33,490 bases of DNA from Thioploca sp. (GTDB lineage: Bacteria; Pseudomonadota; Gammaproteobacteria; Beggiatoales; Beggiatoaceae): NCBI GenBank assembly GCA_011371325.1, contig DRQV01000070.1, forward strand, positions 1-33,490, in the 5' to 3' direction. The position numbers and the translations under genes are program-made. Positions within the stretch are counted from its first letter, which is position 1. Each line of letters opens with the position of its first letter. This document shows positions 7,639-17,000 of this stretch, piece by piece. The notes beneath the pieces are model-generated. The model did no database searches, was not told the DNA's origin, and saw only the letters and a list, made by a program, of their open reading frames with translations.

Positions 7639-9378
7639 ATGTCACAATATCGGATTTGTCCTGACACTGGATTATATTTTGACCGTGCTGGTGAAGGTCT
7701 TATGAAGGCCAATGCAGTAGCAGGTGTAGTTGCTCTACTAGTTGCCGGTGTACTTGCTCTATTAGTTGGTTTAACTAGATGGCCAGCTATTCATTATTTA
7801 GGAGCATCTGATTTTTATATGGTTCTGACCGCTCATGGTCTTAATGCTTTGATTTTTTGGATAATATTTTTTGAAATAGCAATTTTATATTTCGCTTCTT
7901 CAAGTTTATTAAGATGTAGATTAGCAACTCCACGCTGGGCCTGGTTAGGATTTATATTAATGTTAATCGGTGCAATTATGACCAACGTTGCTATTTTTCA
8001 AGGTAGTTCCAGCGTAATGATGACCTCTTATGCACCTATGGAAGCAGCCCCTCATTTTTATTTAGGGTTAATTCTATTTGCAGTTGGAGCATTGATTGGT
8101 TGTTTTGTATTCTTAGGCACATTGGTAATTGCTAAAGAAGAACATACTTATGAAGGTTCTATACCCTTAGTAACATTTGGAGCATTGACCGCTTGCATTA
8201 TCGCTGTATTTACTATCGCTTCAGGTGCTATTATCTTGATTCCTAGCTTTTTATGGTCAATAGACCTAATTGGTCAGATTGATGCTCTAATGTATCGAGT
8301 AATCTGGTGGGGAATGGGACATAGCTCACAACAAATTAATGTAGCAGCTCAGGTATCAGTTTGGTATGCAGTAGCAGCTATTGCATTCGGTGCTAAACCA
8401 ATGTCAGAAAAAGTGAGTCGGACAGCATTTTTATTGTATATCTTATTCTTGCAATTAGCATCTGCCCATCATATTTTAGCTGATCCTGGTGTTAGTTCAA
8501 CTTGGAAGGTATTCAATACTAGTTATGCTATGTACCTTGCTGTATTAGCTAGTTTAATTCATGGTTTAACCGTACCTGGTTCTATCGAAGTTGCTCAACG
8601 TAAAAAAGGCCTGACTAATGGTCTGTTTGAATGGTTACGCAAAGCACCTTGGGGCAATCCAGTGTTCTCAGGGGTATTTTTATCAGTAGTAACTTTTGGA
8701 TTCTTAGGTGGAATTACTGGTGTAGTTATGGGAACTGAACAAATTAACTTGATCATCCATAATACTTTCTACGTACCAGGACATTTCCATGCTACCGTTG
8801 TGCTTGGAACTACCTTAACATTTATGGCTTTGACTTATTTCTTGATTCCGGTTTTATTCCGCCGAGAAATGATTTTGCCGGGTTTAGCCAAATGGCAACC
8901 ATATTTATTTGCTGGTGGTATGACTATCTTATCCTTATTTATGATGGGTGCTGGTACTTTAGGTGTGCCACGTAGACATTGGGATATTGGATTTGCCCAA
9001 GCTACTGAAATGGGATTAAAATTTGAATTCCCTGGTAGTGCAGAAATGATGTTAGGTTTAGTTGGTATTGGTTCTGTTATTGCTGTTATCGGTGGTGGTT
9101 TATACTTAGTGATTACTGTTGGTTCTATAGTATTCGGTAAGAAAATTGAAGAATCTGCCGGTTTAATGCAAAGCTTTGGTTTGCCATTAGCAGCTTCTTG
9201 TTATACTTCTGAAAAACCAGAGCCAGTCAAAGGCCCTGCTGCTGATTTGGAAGAACATGGTTCAGCTGGATTTGAAGCTCCAGGAACTTTTGTGTTAGCA
9301 ATGGTATTATTAGTAACCTTCGTAGTTTACTACTTTATTAACTGGAAATATTTATCTTCAGTTTGGCCAATGGGCTAG
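7639..9378 (+). CDS. Heme-copper subunit I, probable NO reductase of oxidase-derived type
   Basis: 579 residues, about 13-14 membrane helices. The six metal-ligand histidines are visible: H66 (TAHGLNALIFW) and H384 for the low-spin heme, H382 (VPGHFHATVVLG) for the high-spin heme, and H228 (WWGMGHSSQQIN), H277 and H278 (ASAHHILADPG) for the second metal. In A- and B-type oxygen reductases H228 is followed four residues later by the tyrosine cross-linked to it (HPxVY); here that residue is Q232. I also see no tyrosine at the helix VII position used by cbb3 enzymes (the counted equivalent is near E257). NO reductases lack this tyrosine. With the CuA subunit, the FNR/DNR box and nirF nearby, a member of the oxidase-derived NOR groups (eNOR, sNOR, gNOR have been described) is the best reading. 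An aberrant oxygen reductase is the alternative. It would sit in the inner membrane and reduce NO to N2O. GGAG lies 8 bases before the ATG. Confidence 0.8.
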   Translation: MSQYRICPDTGLYFDRAGEGLMKANAVAGVVALLVAGVLALLVGLTRWPAIHYLGASDFYMVLTAHGLNALIFWIIFFEIAILYFASSSLLRCRLATPRWAWLGFILMLIGAIMTNVAIFQGSSSVMMTSYAPMEAAPHFYLGLILFAVGALIGCFVFLGTLVIAKEEHTYEGSIPLVTFGALTACIIAVFTIASGAIILIPSFLWSIDLIGQIDALMYRVIWWGMGHSSQQINVAAQVSVWYAVAAIAFGAKPMSEKVSRTAFLLYILFLQLASAHHILADPGVSSTWKVFNTSYAMYLAVLASLIHGLTVPGSIEVAQRKKGLTNGLFEWLRKAPWGNPVFSGVFLSVVTFGFLGGITGVVMGTEQINLIIHNTFYVPGHFHATVVLGTTLTFMALTYFLIPVLFRREMILPGLAKWQPYLFAGGMTILSLFMMGAGTLGVPRRHWDIGFAQATEMGLKFEFPGSAEMMLGLVGIGSVIAVIGGGLYLVITVGSIVFGKKIEESAGLMQSFGLPLAASCYTSEKPEPVKGPAADLEEHGSAGFEAPGTFVLAMVLLVTFVVYYFINWKYLSSVWPMG

Positions 9379-9393
9379 ATTACTGATGGTTTG

Positions 9394-9415
9394 GGGCGAA
9401 CTTGTTCGCCCTTTT
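9394..9415 (+). terminator. Intrinsic terminator of the heme-copper operon
   Basis: gggcgaa (9394-9400), loop cttg, ttcgccc (9405-9411), then tttt. GC-rich 7-bp stem plus T-run, 15 bases after the subunit I stop and just before the convergent serC stop. Confidence 0.85.
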
Positions 9416-9419
9416 AATA

Positions 9420-10502
9420 TTAACCGTTTCGTGTTGCAAAATCAGTCATAAAATCAACTAATGCCTGTACCCCTTCTTCTGGCATAGCATTGTAAATACT
9501 AGCACGCATTCCACCCACCGAACGATGTCCCGCCAAAGTAACTAAACCAGCTTGTTTAGCCTCTTCTAAAAAAGTTTTATTTAAATCTGGATTAGCTAAA
9601 GTAAATGGTACATTCATTTTAGAACGATATTTACGTACTACTGGATTATCATAAAAATCATTATCATCAATAGTAGAATATAATAAATTAGCTTTACGTT
9701 TATTACGTTCAGTCATTACCTCTATCCCACCCAATTCTTTCAACCATTTAAATACTAAACCAGCTAAATACCAAGCATAAGTCGGTGGAGTATTATACAT
9801 AGAATTTGCTTTAGCGTGAGCTTGATAAGTTGCCATAGTAGGAATTTTTGGCATAGCCTCACCGATTAAATCTTCTCGTATAATTACAATAGTCACACCA
9901 GCTGGACCAACATTTTTTTGAGCTCCGGCATATATCAAACCAAATTTAGATATATCAAATGGTTGGGATAAAATTATTGAAGACATGTCAGCTATTAAAG
10001 GCTTATCACCAACATCAGGAATACCATGGAATTTTAAGCCATTAATAGTTTCATTTGGTGTGTAGTGAACATAAGCAGCATTTGGGTCAAATCGCCATTC
10101 ATCAGCTTTAGCAATCGTGGTAAATTTATTATCCTCGGAACTAGAAACGATGTTTACTTTACAGAATTTACTAGCTTCAGCAATCGCTTTTTTAGACCAA
10201 ATTCCAGTGTTAAAATAATCAGCTTGCTGTTTATCTCCCAATAAATTTATTGGAATCATACTAAATTGATTACTAGCTCCGCCTTGTAAAAATAGTATTT
10301 TGTAATTATTGGGAATATTTAATAGTTCTCGCAAATCAGCTTGAGCTTGTTCTGCGATTGACATAAATTCCTTACCACGATGACTCATTTCCATTACCGA
10401 CATGCCAGTACCTTGCCAATCAAGCATTTCAGCTTGGGCTTGTTCTAAGACGGCATTTGGCAACATTGCAGGACCAGCACTAAAATTAAAAACTTGTGAC
10501 AT
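9420..10502 (-). CDS. serC: Phosphoserine aminotransferase
   Basis: 360 residues (E. coli SerC has 362). A PLP enzyme converting 3-phosphohydroxypyruvate and glutamate to phosphoserine and 2-oxoglutarate in serine synthesis; it also acts on the 4-phosphothreonine step of PLP synthesis. The N-terminal FNFSAGPAMLP, SHRGKEF at 40-46, FLQGGASNQF at 71-80 (phosphate-binding region) and the PLP lysine K196 in YAGAQKNVGPAG are all present, and RASIYNAMPEEGV is near the end. It starts 9 bases after the upstream transporter gene and is probably transcribed with it. Confidence 0.95.
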   Translation of the reverse strand: MSQVFNFSAGPAMLPNAVLEQAQAEMLDWQGTGMSVMEMSHRGKEFMSIAEQAQADLRELLNIPNNYKILFLQGGASNQFSMIPINLLGDKQQADYFNTGIWSKKAIAEASKFCKVNIVSSSEDNKFTTIAKADEWRFDPNAAYVHYTPNETINGLKFHGIPDVGDKPLIADMSSIILSQPFDISKFGLIYAGAQKNVGPAGVTIVIIREDLIGEAMPKIPTMATYQAHAKANSMYNTPPTYAWYLAGLVFKWLKELGGIEVMTERNKRKANLLYSTIDDNDFYDNPVVRKYRSKMNVPFTLANPDLNKTFLEEAKQAGLVTLAGHRSVGGMRASIYNAMPEEGVQALVDFMTDFATRNG

Positions 10503-10511
10503 ACAATTACC

Positions 10512-11297
10512 TTATGGATTTTTATAGCATTTATTTGCTTGTTTATATTCTAAATATTCTTGATGTAACGATTCATTCCAATCTTTATCAGTAACATCCC
10601 AATCTCTAGCCCAATAAATAAAAATAGTATCAACTAGAGCAATTATAACCTTAAATACATATTTTGTGAAACCTAAATAGATTGCATGGACAATTCCAAC
10701 GATCGGCCCCCACACGATTGTAGTATACAATAAAGTATCAAGAGCTTGAGAAGTTATTGTAGAAGCATTGTTTCTAAGCCATAGATGACGACCTTGAGTT
10801 TTTTCCTTTATATAATGAAATATCCAAACATCAAAGCTTTGAGTAACTAAATAAGATAACAAGGAACCAAAAACAAAGAGGGGAGTAAAATTAAATATAG
10901 TTGCAATTGCATTATGAACTAGTTCAGCATTTTTTGTCTCTGAAGGTAAAAACATTAAACTAGCATAAATCATTACTACCATAATTATGCTGGCAGCAAA
11001 TCCTAATAATACAGCTCGTTGACCTTCTCGGCGACCATATTTTTCACTTAATAAATCGGTAGCAAAGTAGATTCCAGAATATAAAATTACACCTAAACTA
11101 GTTTCCATACCAAATATTACTGTCAGTTTAGGTCCTTGAAAGTTACTTAACATGATGTTAAGTATTACAATAGAATACAGCCCCATCTTTCCAAATAGTC
11201 GATATAGTAGCAATGTGACGGATAAATCAACAGAGACAATCAATACCCACAATAAATCTTGGTGTGTTGCAAAAAAATTCTCAATAGGTAATGGCAT
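10512..11297 (-). CDS. yhhQ: VUT-family queuosine precursor transporter (YhhQ-like)
   Basis: 261 residues with about six hydrophobic segments. The family hallmark DLLSEKYGRREGQRAVLLGF is present around residues 79-98 (general form D-x-L-S-E-x-Y-G), together with FGSLLSYLVTQSFDVWIFHYIKE and the C-terminal ALVDTIFIYWARD. YhhQ/QPTR proteins import 7-cyano- or 7-aminomethyl-7-deazaguanine for tRNA queuosine synthesis. The protein is somewhat longer than E. coli YhhQ (about 220), mostly at the N-terminus and in a charged C-terminal tail. It forms a two-gene unit with serC downstream, with no obvious functional link. Confidence 0.85.
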   Translation of the reverse strand: MPLPIENFFATHQDLLWVLIVSVDLSVTLLLYRLFGKMGLYSIVILNIMLSNFQGPKLTVIFGMETSLGVILYSGIYFATDLLSEKYGRREGQRAVLLGFAASIIMVVMIYASLMFLPSETKNAELVHNAIATIFNFTPLFVFGSLLSYLVTQSFDVWIFHYIKEKTQGRHLWLRNNASTITSQALDTLLYTTIVWGPIVGIVHAIYLGFTKYVFKVIIALVDTIFIYWARDWDVTDKDWNESLHQEYLEYKQANKCYKNP

Positions 11298-11770
11298 TTT
11301 TTAGTCCATCTACAAGTGGGTGTATATAAATCTACCAAACTATGCAAATACTATAAAAAGTTAATAATAGGTAATTGACAAAAATATGCCAAAGTTGAGT
11401 AATTGACATCACAGATGTAGATAATCTTAGCCATGTAATTATATTTTATAAATTTAAAGCAAAAGTCCAACTAAAAATTTAATTAAATTATAACAATCAA
11501 GTCCAATATCTAGCTACAAGTATTACATATGTCAATACTATCTATTATATAATAAAACCATTGAAGACACAAATCAATTATTTATATAATATAGTTATTT
11601 ATACTAGATTTTTTCTAGTTAAATTGGTTAAAATATAAAATATATTATAATTTATAAATTAGCCAATTAAGACTAAAACTTAAGTCCATTACAAATATAC
11701 TTGTCAAGTATTGAAACAGCACTATGCCACCCTTATATCCCTAGCGTATTGAACTCTTAAGGCTAAATAA
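11298..11770. other. Divergent intergenic region, yhhQ / htpG
   Basis: 473 very AT-rich bases without a supported gene. It holds a short hairpin actaga-ttttt-tctagt at 11603-11619, many near-consensus -10 stretches that cannot be ranked by eye, and the sigma-32-like htpG promoter next to the gene. Confidence 0.6.
11710..11738 (+). promoter_or_regulatory. Sigma-32-like heat-shock promoter of htpG
   Basis: ATTGAAA (11710-11716), a 13-base spacer, then CCCTTATAT (11730-11738), near the E. coli sigma-32 consensus CTTGAAA-N11-16-CCCCATnT. It ends 32 bases before the htpG start, and HtpG is a classic member of that regulon. AAGG at 11759-11762 serves as ribosome binding site. Confidence 0.6.
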
Positions 11771-13705
11771 ATGACTATTGAAACGCATAAGGAAACTTTA
11801 GGTTTCCAAACAGAAGTAAAGCAATTACTTGATTTAATGATACACTCATTATACAGCAATAAGGAAATTTTTTTACGAGAATTAATTTCCAATAGTTCAG
11901 ATGCTGCTGACAAATTACGCTTTGAGGCTATATCAGATGAAGCGTTATATGAAAATGATACTGAACTAAAAATTTGGGTCAATTTTGATAAAGATGCTAA
12001 TACTATTACAGTTCGTGATAATGGTATTGGTATGTCACGTGAAGAAGTAATAGAAAACGTTGGTACTATTGCCAAATCTGGAACTAAAGAATTTTTTCAA
12101 TCTCTTACTGGTGATAAAGCTAAAGATACTCAGTTAATTGGTCAATTTGGTGTAGGTTTTTATTCATCATTTATTGTTGCTGATAAGGTTACTTTAACTA
12201 CTCGTAGAGCTGGTTTAGAGCCTTCACATGGAGTAAGATGGGAGTCTACTGGTGATGGTGAATATGACATTGAAACCATTGAATGTCCAAAACATGGTAC
12301 AGAAATTACGCTACATTTAAGACCTGGTGAGGATGAATTTTTATCGGAATATAGATTACAAAATATTATCAAAAAGTATTCAGATCATATCACATTACCA
12401 ATTGTGATGCCAAAAGTTACTACTGATGAAGAAAAAAATGAAACTACTATTGAAGAAGAAGTAGTTAATACAGCTACAGCATTATGGGCTAGAGCTAAAT
12501 CAGAAATAACAGAAGAGGAATATACCGAATTTTATAAGCATGTAGCTCATGATTTTGAAGCTCCTTTAACTTATATTCATAATAAAGTTGAAGGTAAAAA
12601 TGAATACACTACCTTGTTATTTATTCCAGCTCGTGCTCCGTTTGACCTGTGGGATCGCAATAATCGGCATGGGGTAAAGTTATATGTACGGCGCATATTT
12701 ATCATGGATGATGATGAAAAACTGTTACCGCCTTATTTGCGTTTTATGCGCGGTGTAATTGACAGTAACGATTTGCCACTAAATATTTCTCGAGAAATAT
12801 TACAGCACAATAAACAAATTGATGCAATTCGTTCTGGAACAGTAAAGAAAATCCTTAGTGCGTTAGAAAATTTGGCAAAAAATGAGCCTGAAAAATATAC
12901 GACTTTTTGGACTCAATTTGGTAAGGTAATTAAAGAAGGTGTGATTGATGATTCTGGTAATAGGGAACGTATTGCTAAATTGTTACGCTTCTCTACTACT
13001 TATGATGACAATACCACTCAAGCTATTGGATTAGAAGATTATGTAGGACGTATGAAAGAAGGGCAGGAAAAAATCTATTATATCACTGCCGAAAACTTTT
13101 CTGCTGCTAAAAATAGTCCTCATTTGGAAATTTTCCGTAAAAAGAATATTGAAGTTTTGCTGTTATCTGAACAGATAGATGAATGGTTAGGTTCACATCT
13201 AACTGAATTTGATGGTAAAAAACTCCAATCTATCACTAAAGGTGAATTAGATTTAGGTGGTTTAGAAAATGAAGAAGAAAAACAAGAAGTTGAAAAAGCT
13301 TCTGATACTTTAAAGCCGTTATTAGAAAAAATTAAAACTATTTTAGAAGCAAAAGTTAGTGAAGTTCGTGTTACTTATCGATTAACTTCTTCACCAGCAT
13401 GTTTAGTGGCGGATGCCAATGCTATGGATGCCAGTTTGGAGCGTTTACTTAAATCTTCTGGTCAGAATTTTGGTGGAGGTAGTAAGCCAATTTTAGAAGT
13501 AAATCCTCAACATCCAATTGTAATTGCTATACAAGAAGAAAAAGATGAAGAACGTTTTAAAAATTGGGTATTGACTCTATTTGATCAGGCTTTGCTAAGT
13601 GAAGGTGGACAATTAGATGATCCTAGTATTTTTGTGAAGCGTATCAATGATATGTTTATATCCATGGGTAATTTATCTTCTTCACGAATTATTACTTCTG
13701 ATTAG
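11771..13705 (+). CDS. htpG: HtpG, bacterial Hsp90 chaperone
   Basis: 644 residues (E. coli 624). ATP-driven homodimeric cytosolic chaperone that remodels client proteins with DnaK. The N-terminal GHKL ATPase domain carries ELISNSSDAADKLRF at 37-51, DNGIGM at 83-88, GTIAKSGTKEF near 98 and GQFGVGFYSSFIVADKV near 126. The middle domain carries LYVRRIFIMDD and RGVIDSNDLPLNISREILQ near 330-347, with the arginine that helps ATP hydrolysis. The C-terminal dimerisation domain ends without the MEEVD motif of eukaryotic Hsp90, as expected. A heat-shock-like promoter precedes it. Confidence 0.97.
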   Translation: MTIETHKETLGFQTEVKQLLDLMIHSLYSNKEIFLRELISNSSDAADKLRFEAISDEALYENDTELKIWVNFDKDANTITVRDNGIGMSREEVIENVGTIAKSGTKEFFQSLTGDKAKDTQLIGQFGVGFYSSFIVADKVTLTTRRAGLEPSHGVRWESTGDGEYDIETIECPKHGTEITLHLRPGEDEFLSEYRLQNIIKKYSDHITLPIVMPKVTTDEEKNETTIEEEVVNTATALWARAKSEITEEEYTEFYKHVAHDFEAPLTYIHNKVEGKNEYTTLLFIPARAPFDLWDRNNRHGVKLYVRRIFIMDDDEKLLPPYLRFMRGVIDSNDLPLNISREILQHNKQIDAIRSGTVKKILSALENLAKNEPEKYTTFWTQFGKVIKEGVIDDSGNRERIAKLLRFSTTYDDNTTQAIGLEDYVGRMKEGQEKIYYITAENFSAAKNSPHLEIFRKKNIEVLLLSEQIDEWLGSHLTEFDGKKLQSITKGELDLGGLENEEEKQEVEKASDTLKPLLEKIKTILEAKVSEVRVTYRLTSSPACLVADANAMDASLERLLKSSGQNFGGGSKPILEVNPQHPIVIAIQEEKDEERFKNWVLTLFDQALLSEGGQLDDPSIFVKRINDMFISMGNLSSSRIITSD

Positions 13706-13812
13706 TTTTAATATTATAAATAAAATTGTATATATTATTTAATGTAATTATAAGCTAAAATTGGTTGGCTGATTGACTTTACTAATCTTTGCCAACCATA
13801 TAACAGGATCAT

Positions 13813-13835
13813 AAAATTAGTATTATGCTAATTTT
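13813..13835. terminator. Probable htpG terminator hairpin
   Basis: aaaattag (13813-13820), 7-nt loop, ctaatttt (13828-13835): perfect 8-bp AT-rich stem whose second arm ends in four T. It would work on either strand. The larger hairpin just upstream (13762-13798) may assist. Confidence 0.45.
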
Positions 13836-14008
13836 GTAACAAATACGTCATTTTAATACTCACTTCGTTAATTTTATCTCAACAAACCTTCTATTTGCAA
13901 GAAGCCATTCTTTGGAATCAAAGTTTTATCACGTTCTAATAACTCCTTTATAGTCATCTAATTACTTGTCATGTTTAATTGTTTGCTAAACGTATAGCTA
14001 TTCCATAA

Positions 14009-14017
14009 TGGTATAAT
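14009..14017 (+). promoter_or_regulatory. Extended -10 promoter of the TPR-CHAT gene
   Basis: TGGTATAAT is a perfect extended -10 element (TGnTATAAT), 26 bases before the ATG. No good -35 is visible at 17 bases, which extended -10 promoters tolerate. AAGGA at 14031-14035 is the ribosome binding site. Confidence 0.6.
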
Positions 14018-14042
14018 CTAAAATTATCTAAAGGAATTTATA

Positions 14043-17000
14043 ATGAAATATCTAGTTTTTATTTTTTTATCCACTGTGATTATAGCATCTGATATTGATA
14101 AATTACATAATGATGCTAAACAAGCCTTCTTTAAAACTGATTATATAACCGCTATAGAAAATTGGCAATTAGCATTAGATTATGCACGTCAACTTAATAA
14201 TAAAGCTGATATTAGTAAGTTTTTGGTTAATTTAGGTACTGTTAATTATAATATTGGCAAATATAAAGTAGCTTTACAGTATTATCAGCAAGCTGTGATT
14301 ATAGATAAAGAATTAAATGATAAAAATGGTCAAAGTGCAGATTATAATTACTTAGGTTTAATTTACTATCAATTACAAAATTATTCGGCAGCGATAGAAA
14401 ACTATCAAATTGCTTTGACATTACAGGCAGAACTTAATATCAATCAAAATGATACTCTTAATAATATTGCTATAGCCTATGACAATATGGGGGAATATGA
14501 AACAGCGATAACTTATTATCAACAAGCTCTATCATTAAATTTAGATACAACTATTAAAACTGCCAATGTTCTTTCTAATCTTGGAGTTGCATATAAAAAT
14601 CTTAGCAATTATCCAGAAGCTTTAAAATATTTTCAGCAAGCATTAGATATAGCTAATCAAATAGATGATAAAACAGTTATAGCTAATAATCTCAATAATA
14701 TAGGTACTGTATACGATAGTTTAGGACAGTATCATACTGCAATTGAATACTATCGACAATCGATGCAGACAGATAATTCTCTAATAGCTAGTAATTTAGT
14801 CAATATTGGGATTAGTTATGATAATATTGGAGAACATCAGCAAGCTTTAACTAGTCTTCAGAAAGCTTTGAAAATTCAATCAAGAGATAAATATAGTATT
14901 GCTAATAACCTATCTAATATTGGAATTGTCTATAAAAATTTAGGTAATTTCACTAAAGCGATTGACTATTATCAACAAGCTTTAACTATCCAAACTGAGA
15001 TTGGAGATAAACGTGGTGAAGCTAATAGTCTGACTAATCTAGCAATTGTCTATGATTTATTTGGGCAGTATGCTAAAGCTTTAGAACATTATCTAGTCGC
15101 TTTAGATATACAACGTGCTACTGGTGATAAGCTAAGAATAGCTAATAATCTTAGTAATATTGGAGTACTTTATTATAATTTAGGTCAAACTAAAAACGCT
15201 ATTGGTTATTTTCTTCAGGCTTTAACAATTCGTAATAATATTAATGATAAACATGGAAAAGCTGTTGATTTATCTAATCTTGGGGTAGCTTATGATAATT
15301 TAAGTTTGCGTACTAAAGCAATTAAATCTTATCAAACTGCTTTGGCTATCAGACGTACTATTGGAGATAGACGTGGAGAAGCAATTGATTTAGCCAATCT
15401 TGCCGCTACTTATGCTAATAAAAAACAATACATACAAGCTTTAGAATATTTACAAGCTACATTAATAATAGATCAAGAATTGGATAATCAAGTTGCTATA
15501 GCAATAACTCAAGCTAATCTTGGTCTTATCTATCATCAGCTTGGTAATGATGAACTAGCTCATACTAACCTGCAAACTAGTGTGGCAAAATTAACTACTT
15601 TAAATACTAATAATCTATGGTATGCTCAACGTGGTTTGGCGATTATTGAAACTGCATTAAATAATAATTTGACCGCAATTAACAGTTATGAAGCAGCTAT
15701 AACTCATATAGAAACTTTACGAACCAATCTGACCAATAAACAAGCTAAATTGTCTTTTATTCAAGATAAATTATATGTATATGATGAATATATTGCTTTA
15801 TTGTATGCTATGCACATTAAATATCCGACTCAAAATTATGATCAAAGAGCCTTAGAAGTTTTTGAACGTAAACAGGGCCGGGTATTTTTAGAAGAAATCG
15901 GTAAAAGTGGAGCTAGTAGATTTGCTCGTTTACCAGCCGAAATTAAGCAACAAGAACAACTTATTACTGATAAGATAACTCAATTACAATTAAGAAAAGG
16001 TTCACAAACAGTTCTGCGAGAAATAGCTAATTTACGTTCTGAACAACGAATTTTACAACAAGAAATAAAAGTTAAATATCCAGATTATTATGCTTTAAAA
16101 TATCCACAACCAGTGAGTTTAAATGTATTACAACAAACTTTAAATGATGACGAACTAATGTTAATTTACGCAGTGATGGAAAAAGATACTATATTATGGG
16201 TTATTGGAAGTCAACAATTTAATATGTTTAGTTTATCTTTGGGGATTAATCGTGTAAATGAAAGTGTTAATTATATGCGAGATGTCATCCTCAATCGATT
16301 GCCAGAGATTGTAGATGAAGGCTATCCACTATATCAAAAATTATTACCTAAAATTGTTCAAAAATTATTAGTTAAAGCCAAAACTATTTATATAGTACCA
16401 ACTGGAGCCTTATATGCACTACCTTTTGAAAGTTTAGTAACAAATGTTGACGAACATAAAAAACCAAATTATTTTATTCAAAATCATGCTATTGTATATT
16501 TATCCTCAGCTTCTGTGCTAAAAGTATTACGTAATAAACAACATAAAATTACTCCAACTAAAAAATTATTAGCTTTTGCTGATCCTGCTTATATGGAGTG
16601 TAATGAAGATACTGATGATAGATCGGTACTTAAATCTCCTACTCTTAATCGGTTACGAGATAATTCCTATCGTGAAGTAATGGGAGCTGTTTGTTTTCCA
16701 CGTTTACCAGAAACGGCGAATGAAGCTAAATCTATTGCGGCATTTTTTGCTACCGAAGATAGTGCATTATACTTAGGTCAACAAGCAAATAAAACGACCA
16801 TATTTAATTTAAATAAAACTGGTAAAATGGCAGATTATCGATATTTACTGTTTGCATTACATGGATTATTACCAAATGAAATTAAAGGATTAGCCCAATC
16901 ATCATTAGTATTGGCGGATGCCCAAAATAATAGTTATTTGACTATGGCCGATACCTTTAGTTTACGTTTAAATGCTGACTTTATTAATTTATCAGCTTGT

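Larger units (their letters stand above)
13706..14042. other. Intergenic region htpG / TPR-CHAT gene
   Basis: 337 bases. After htpG come two hairpins: tggttggc (13762-13769) with gccaacca (13791-13798), extendable by gatt/aatc inside the loop, and aaaattag-tattatg-ctaatttt (13813-13835). A 27-codon reading frame on the minus strand (13957-13874) has no ribosome binding site and I do not call it a gene. Confidence 0.6.

Noticed and set aside
7639..9378. Annotating subunit I as an ordinary cytochrome c oxidase
   Set aside because: The helix VI tyrosine is Gln and the regulatory and genomic context is denitrification-like, so an oxygen-reductase label would be unsafe.
13874..13957. 27-residue minus-strand frame (MTIKELLERDKTLIPKN...) between htpG and the TPR-CHAT gene
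   Set aside because: No ribosome binding site and no recognised family. Too short to separate from chance; the composition is only mildly protein-like.
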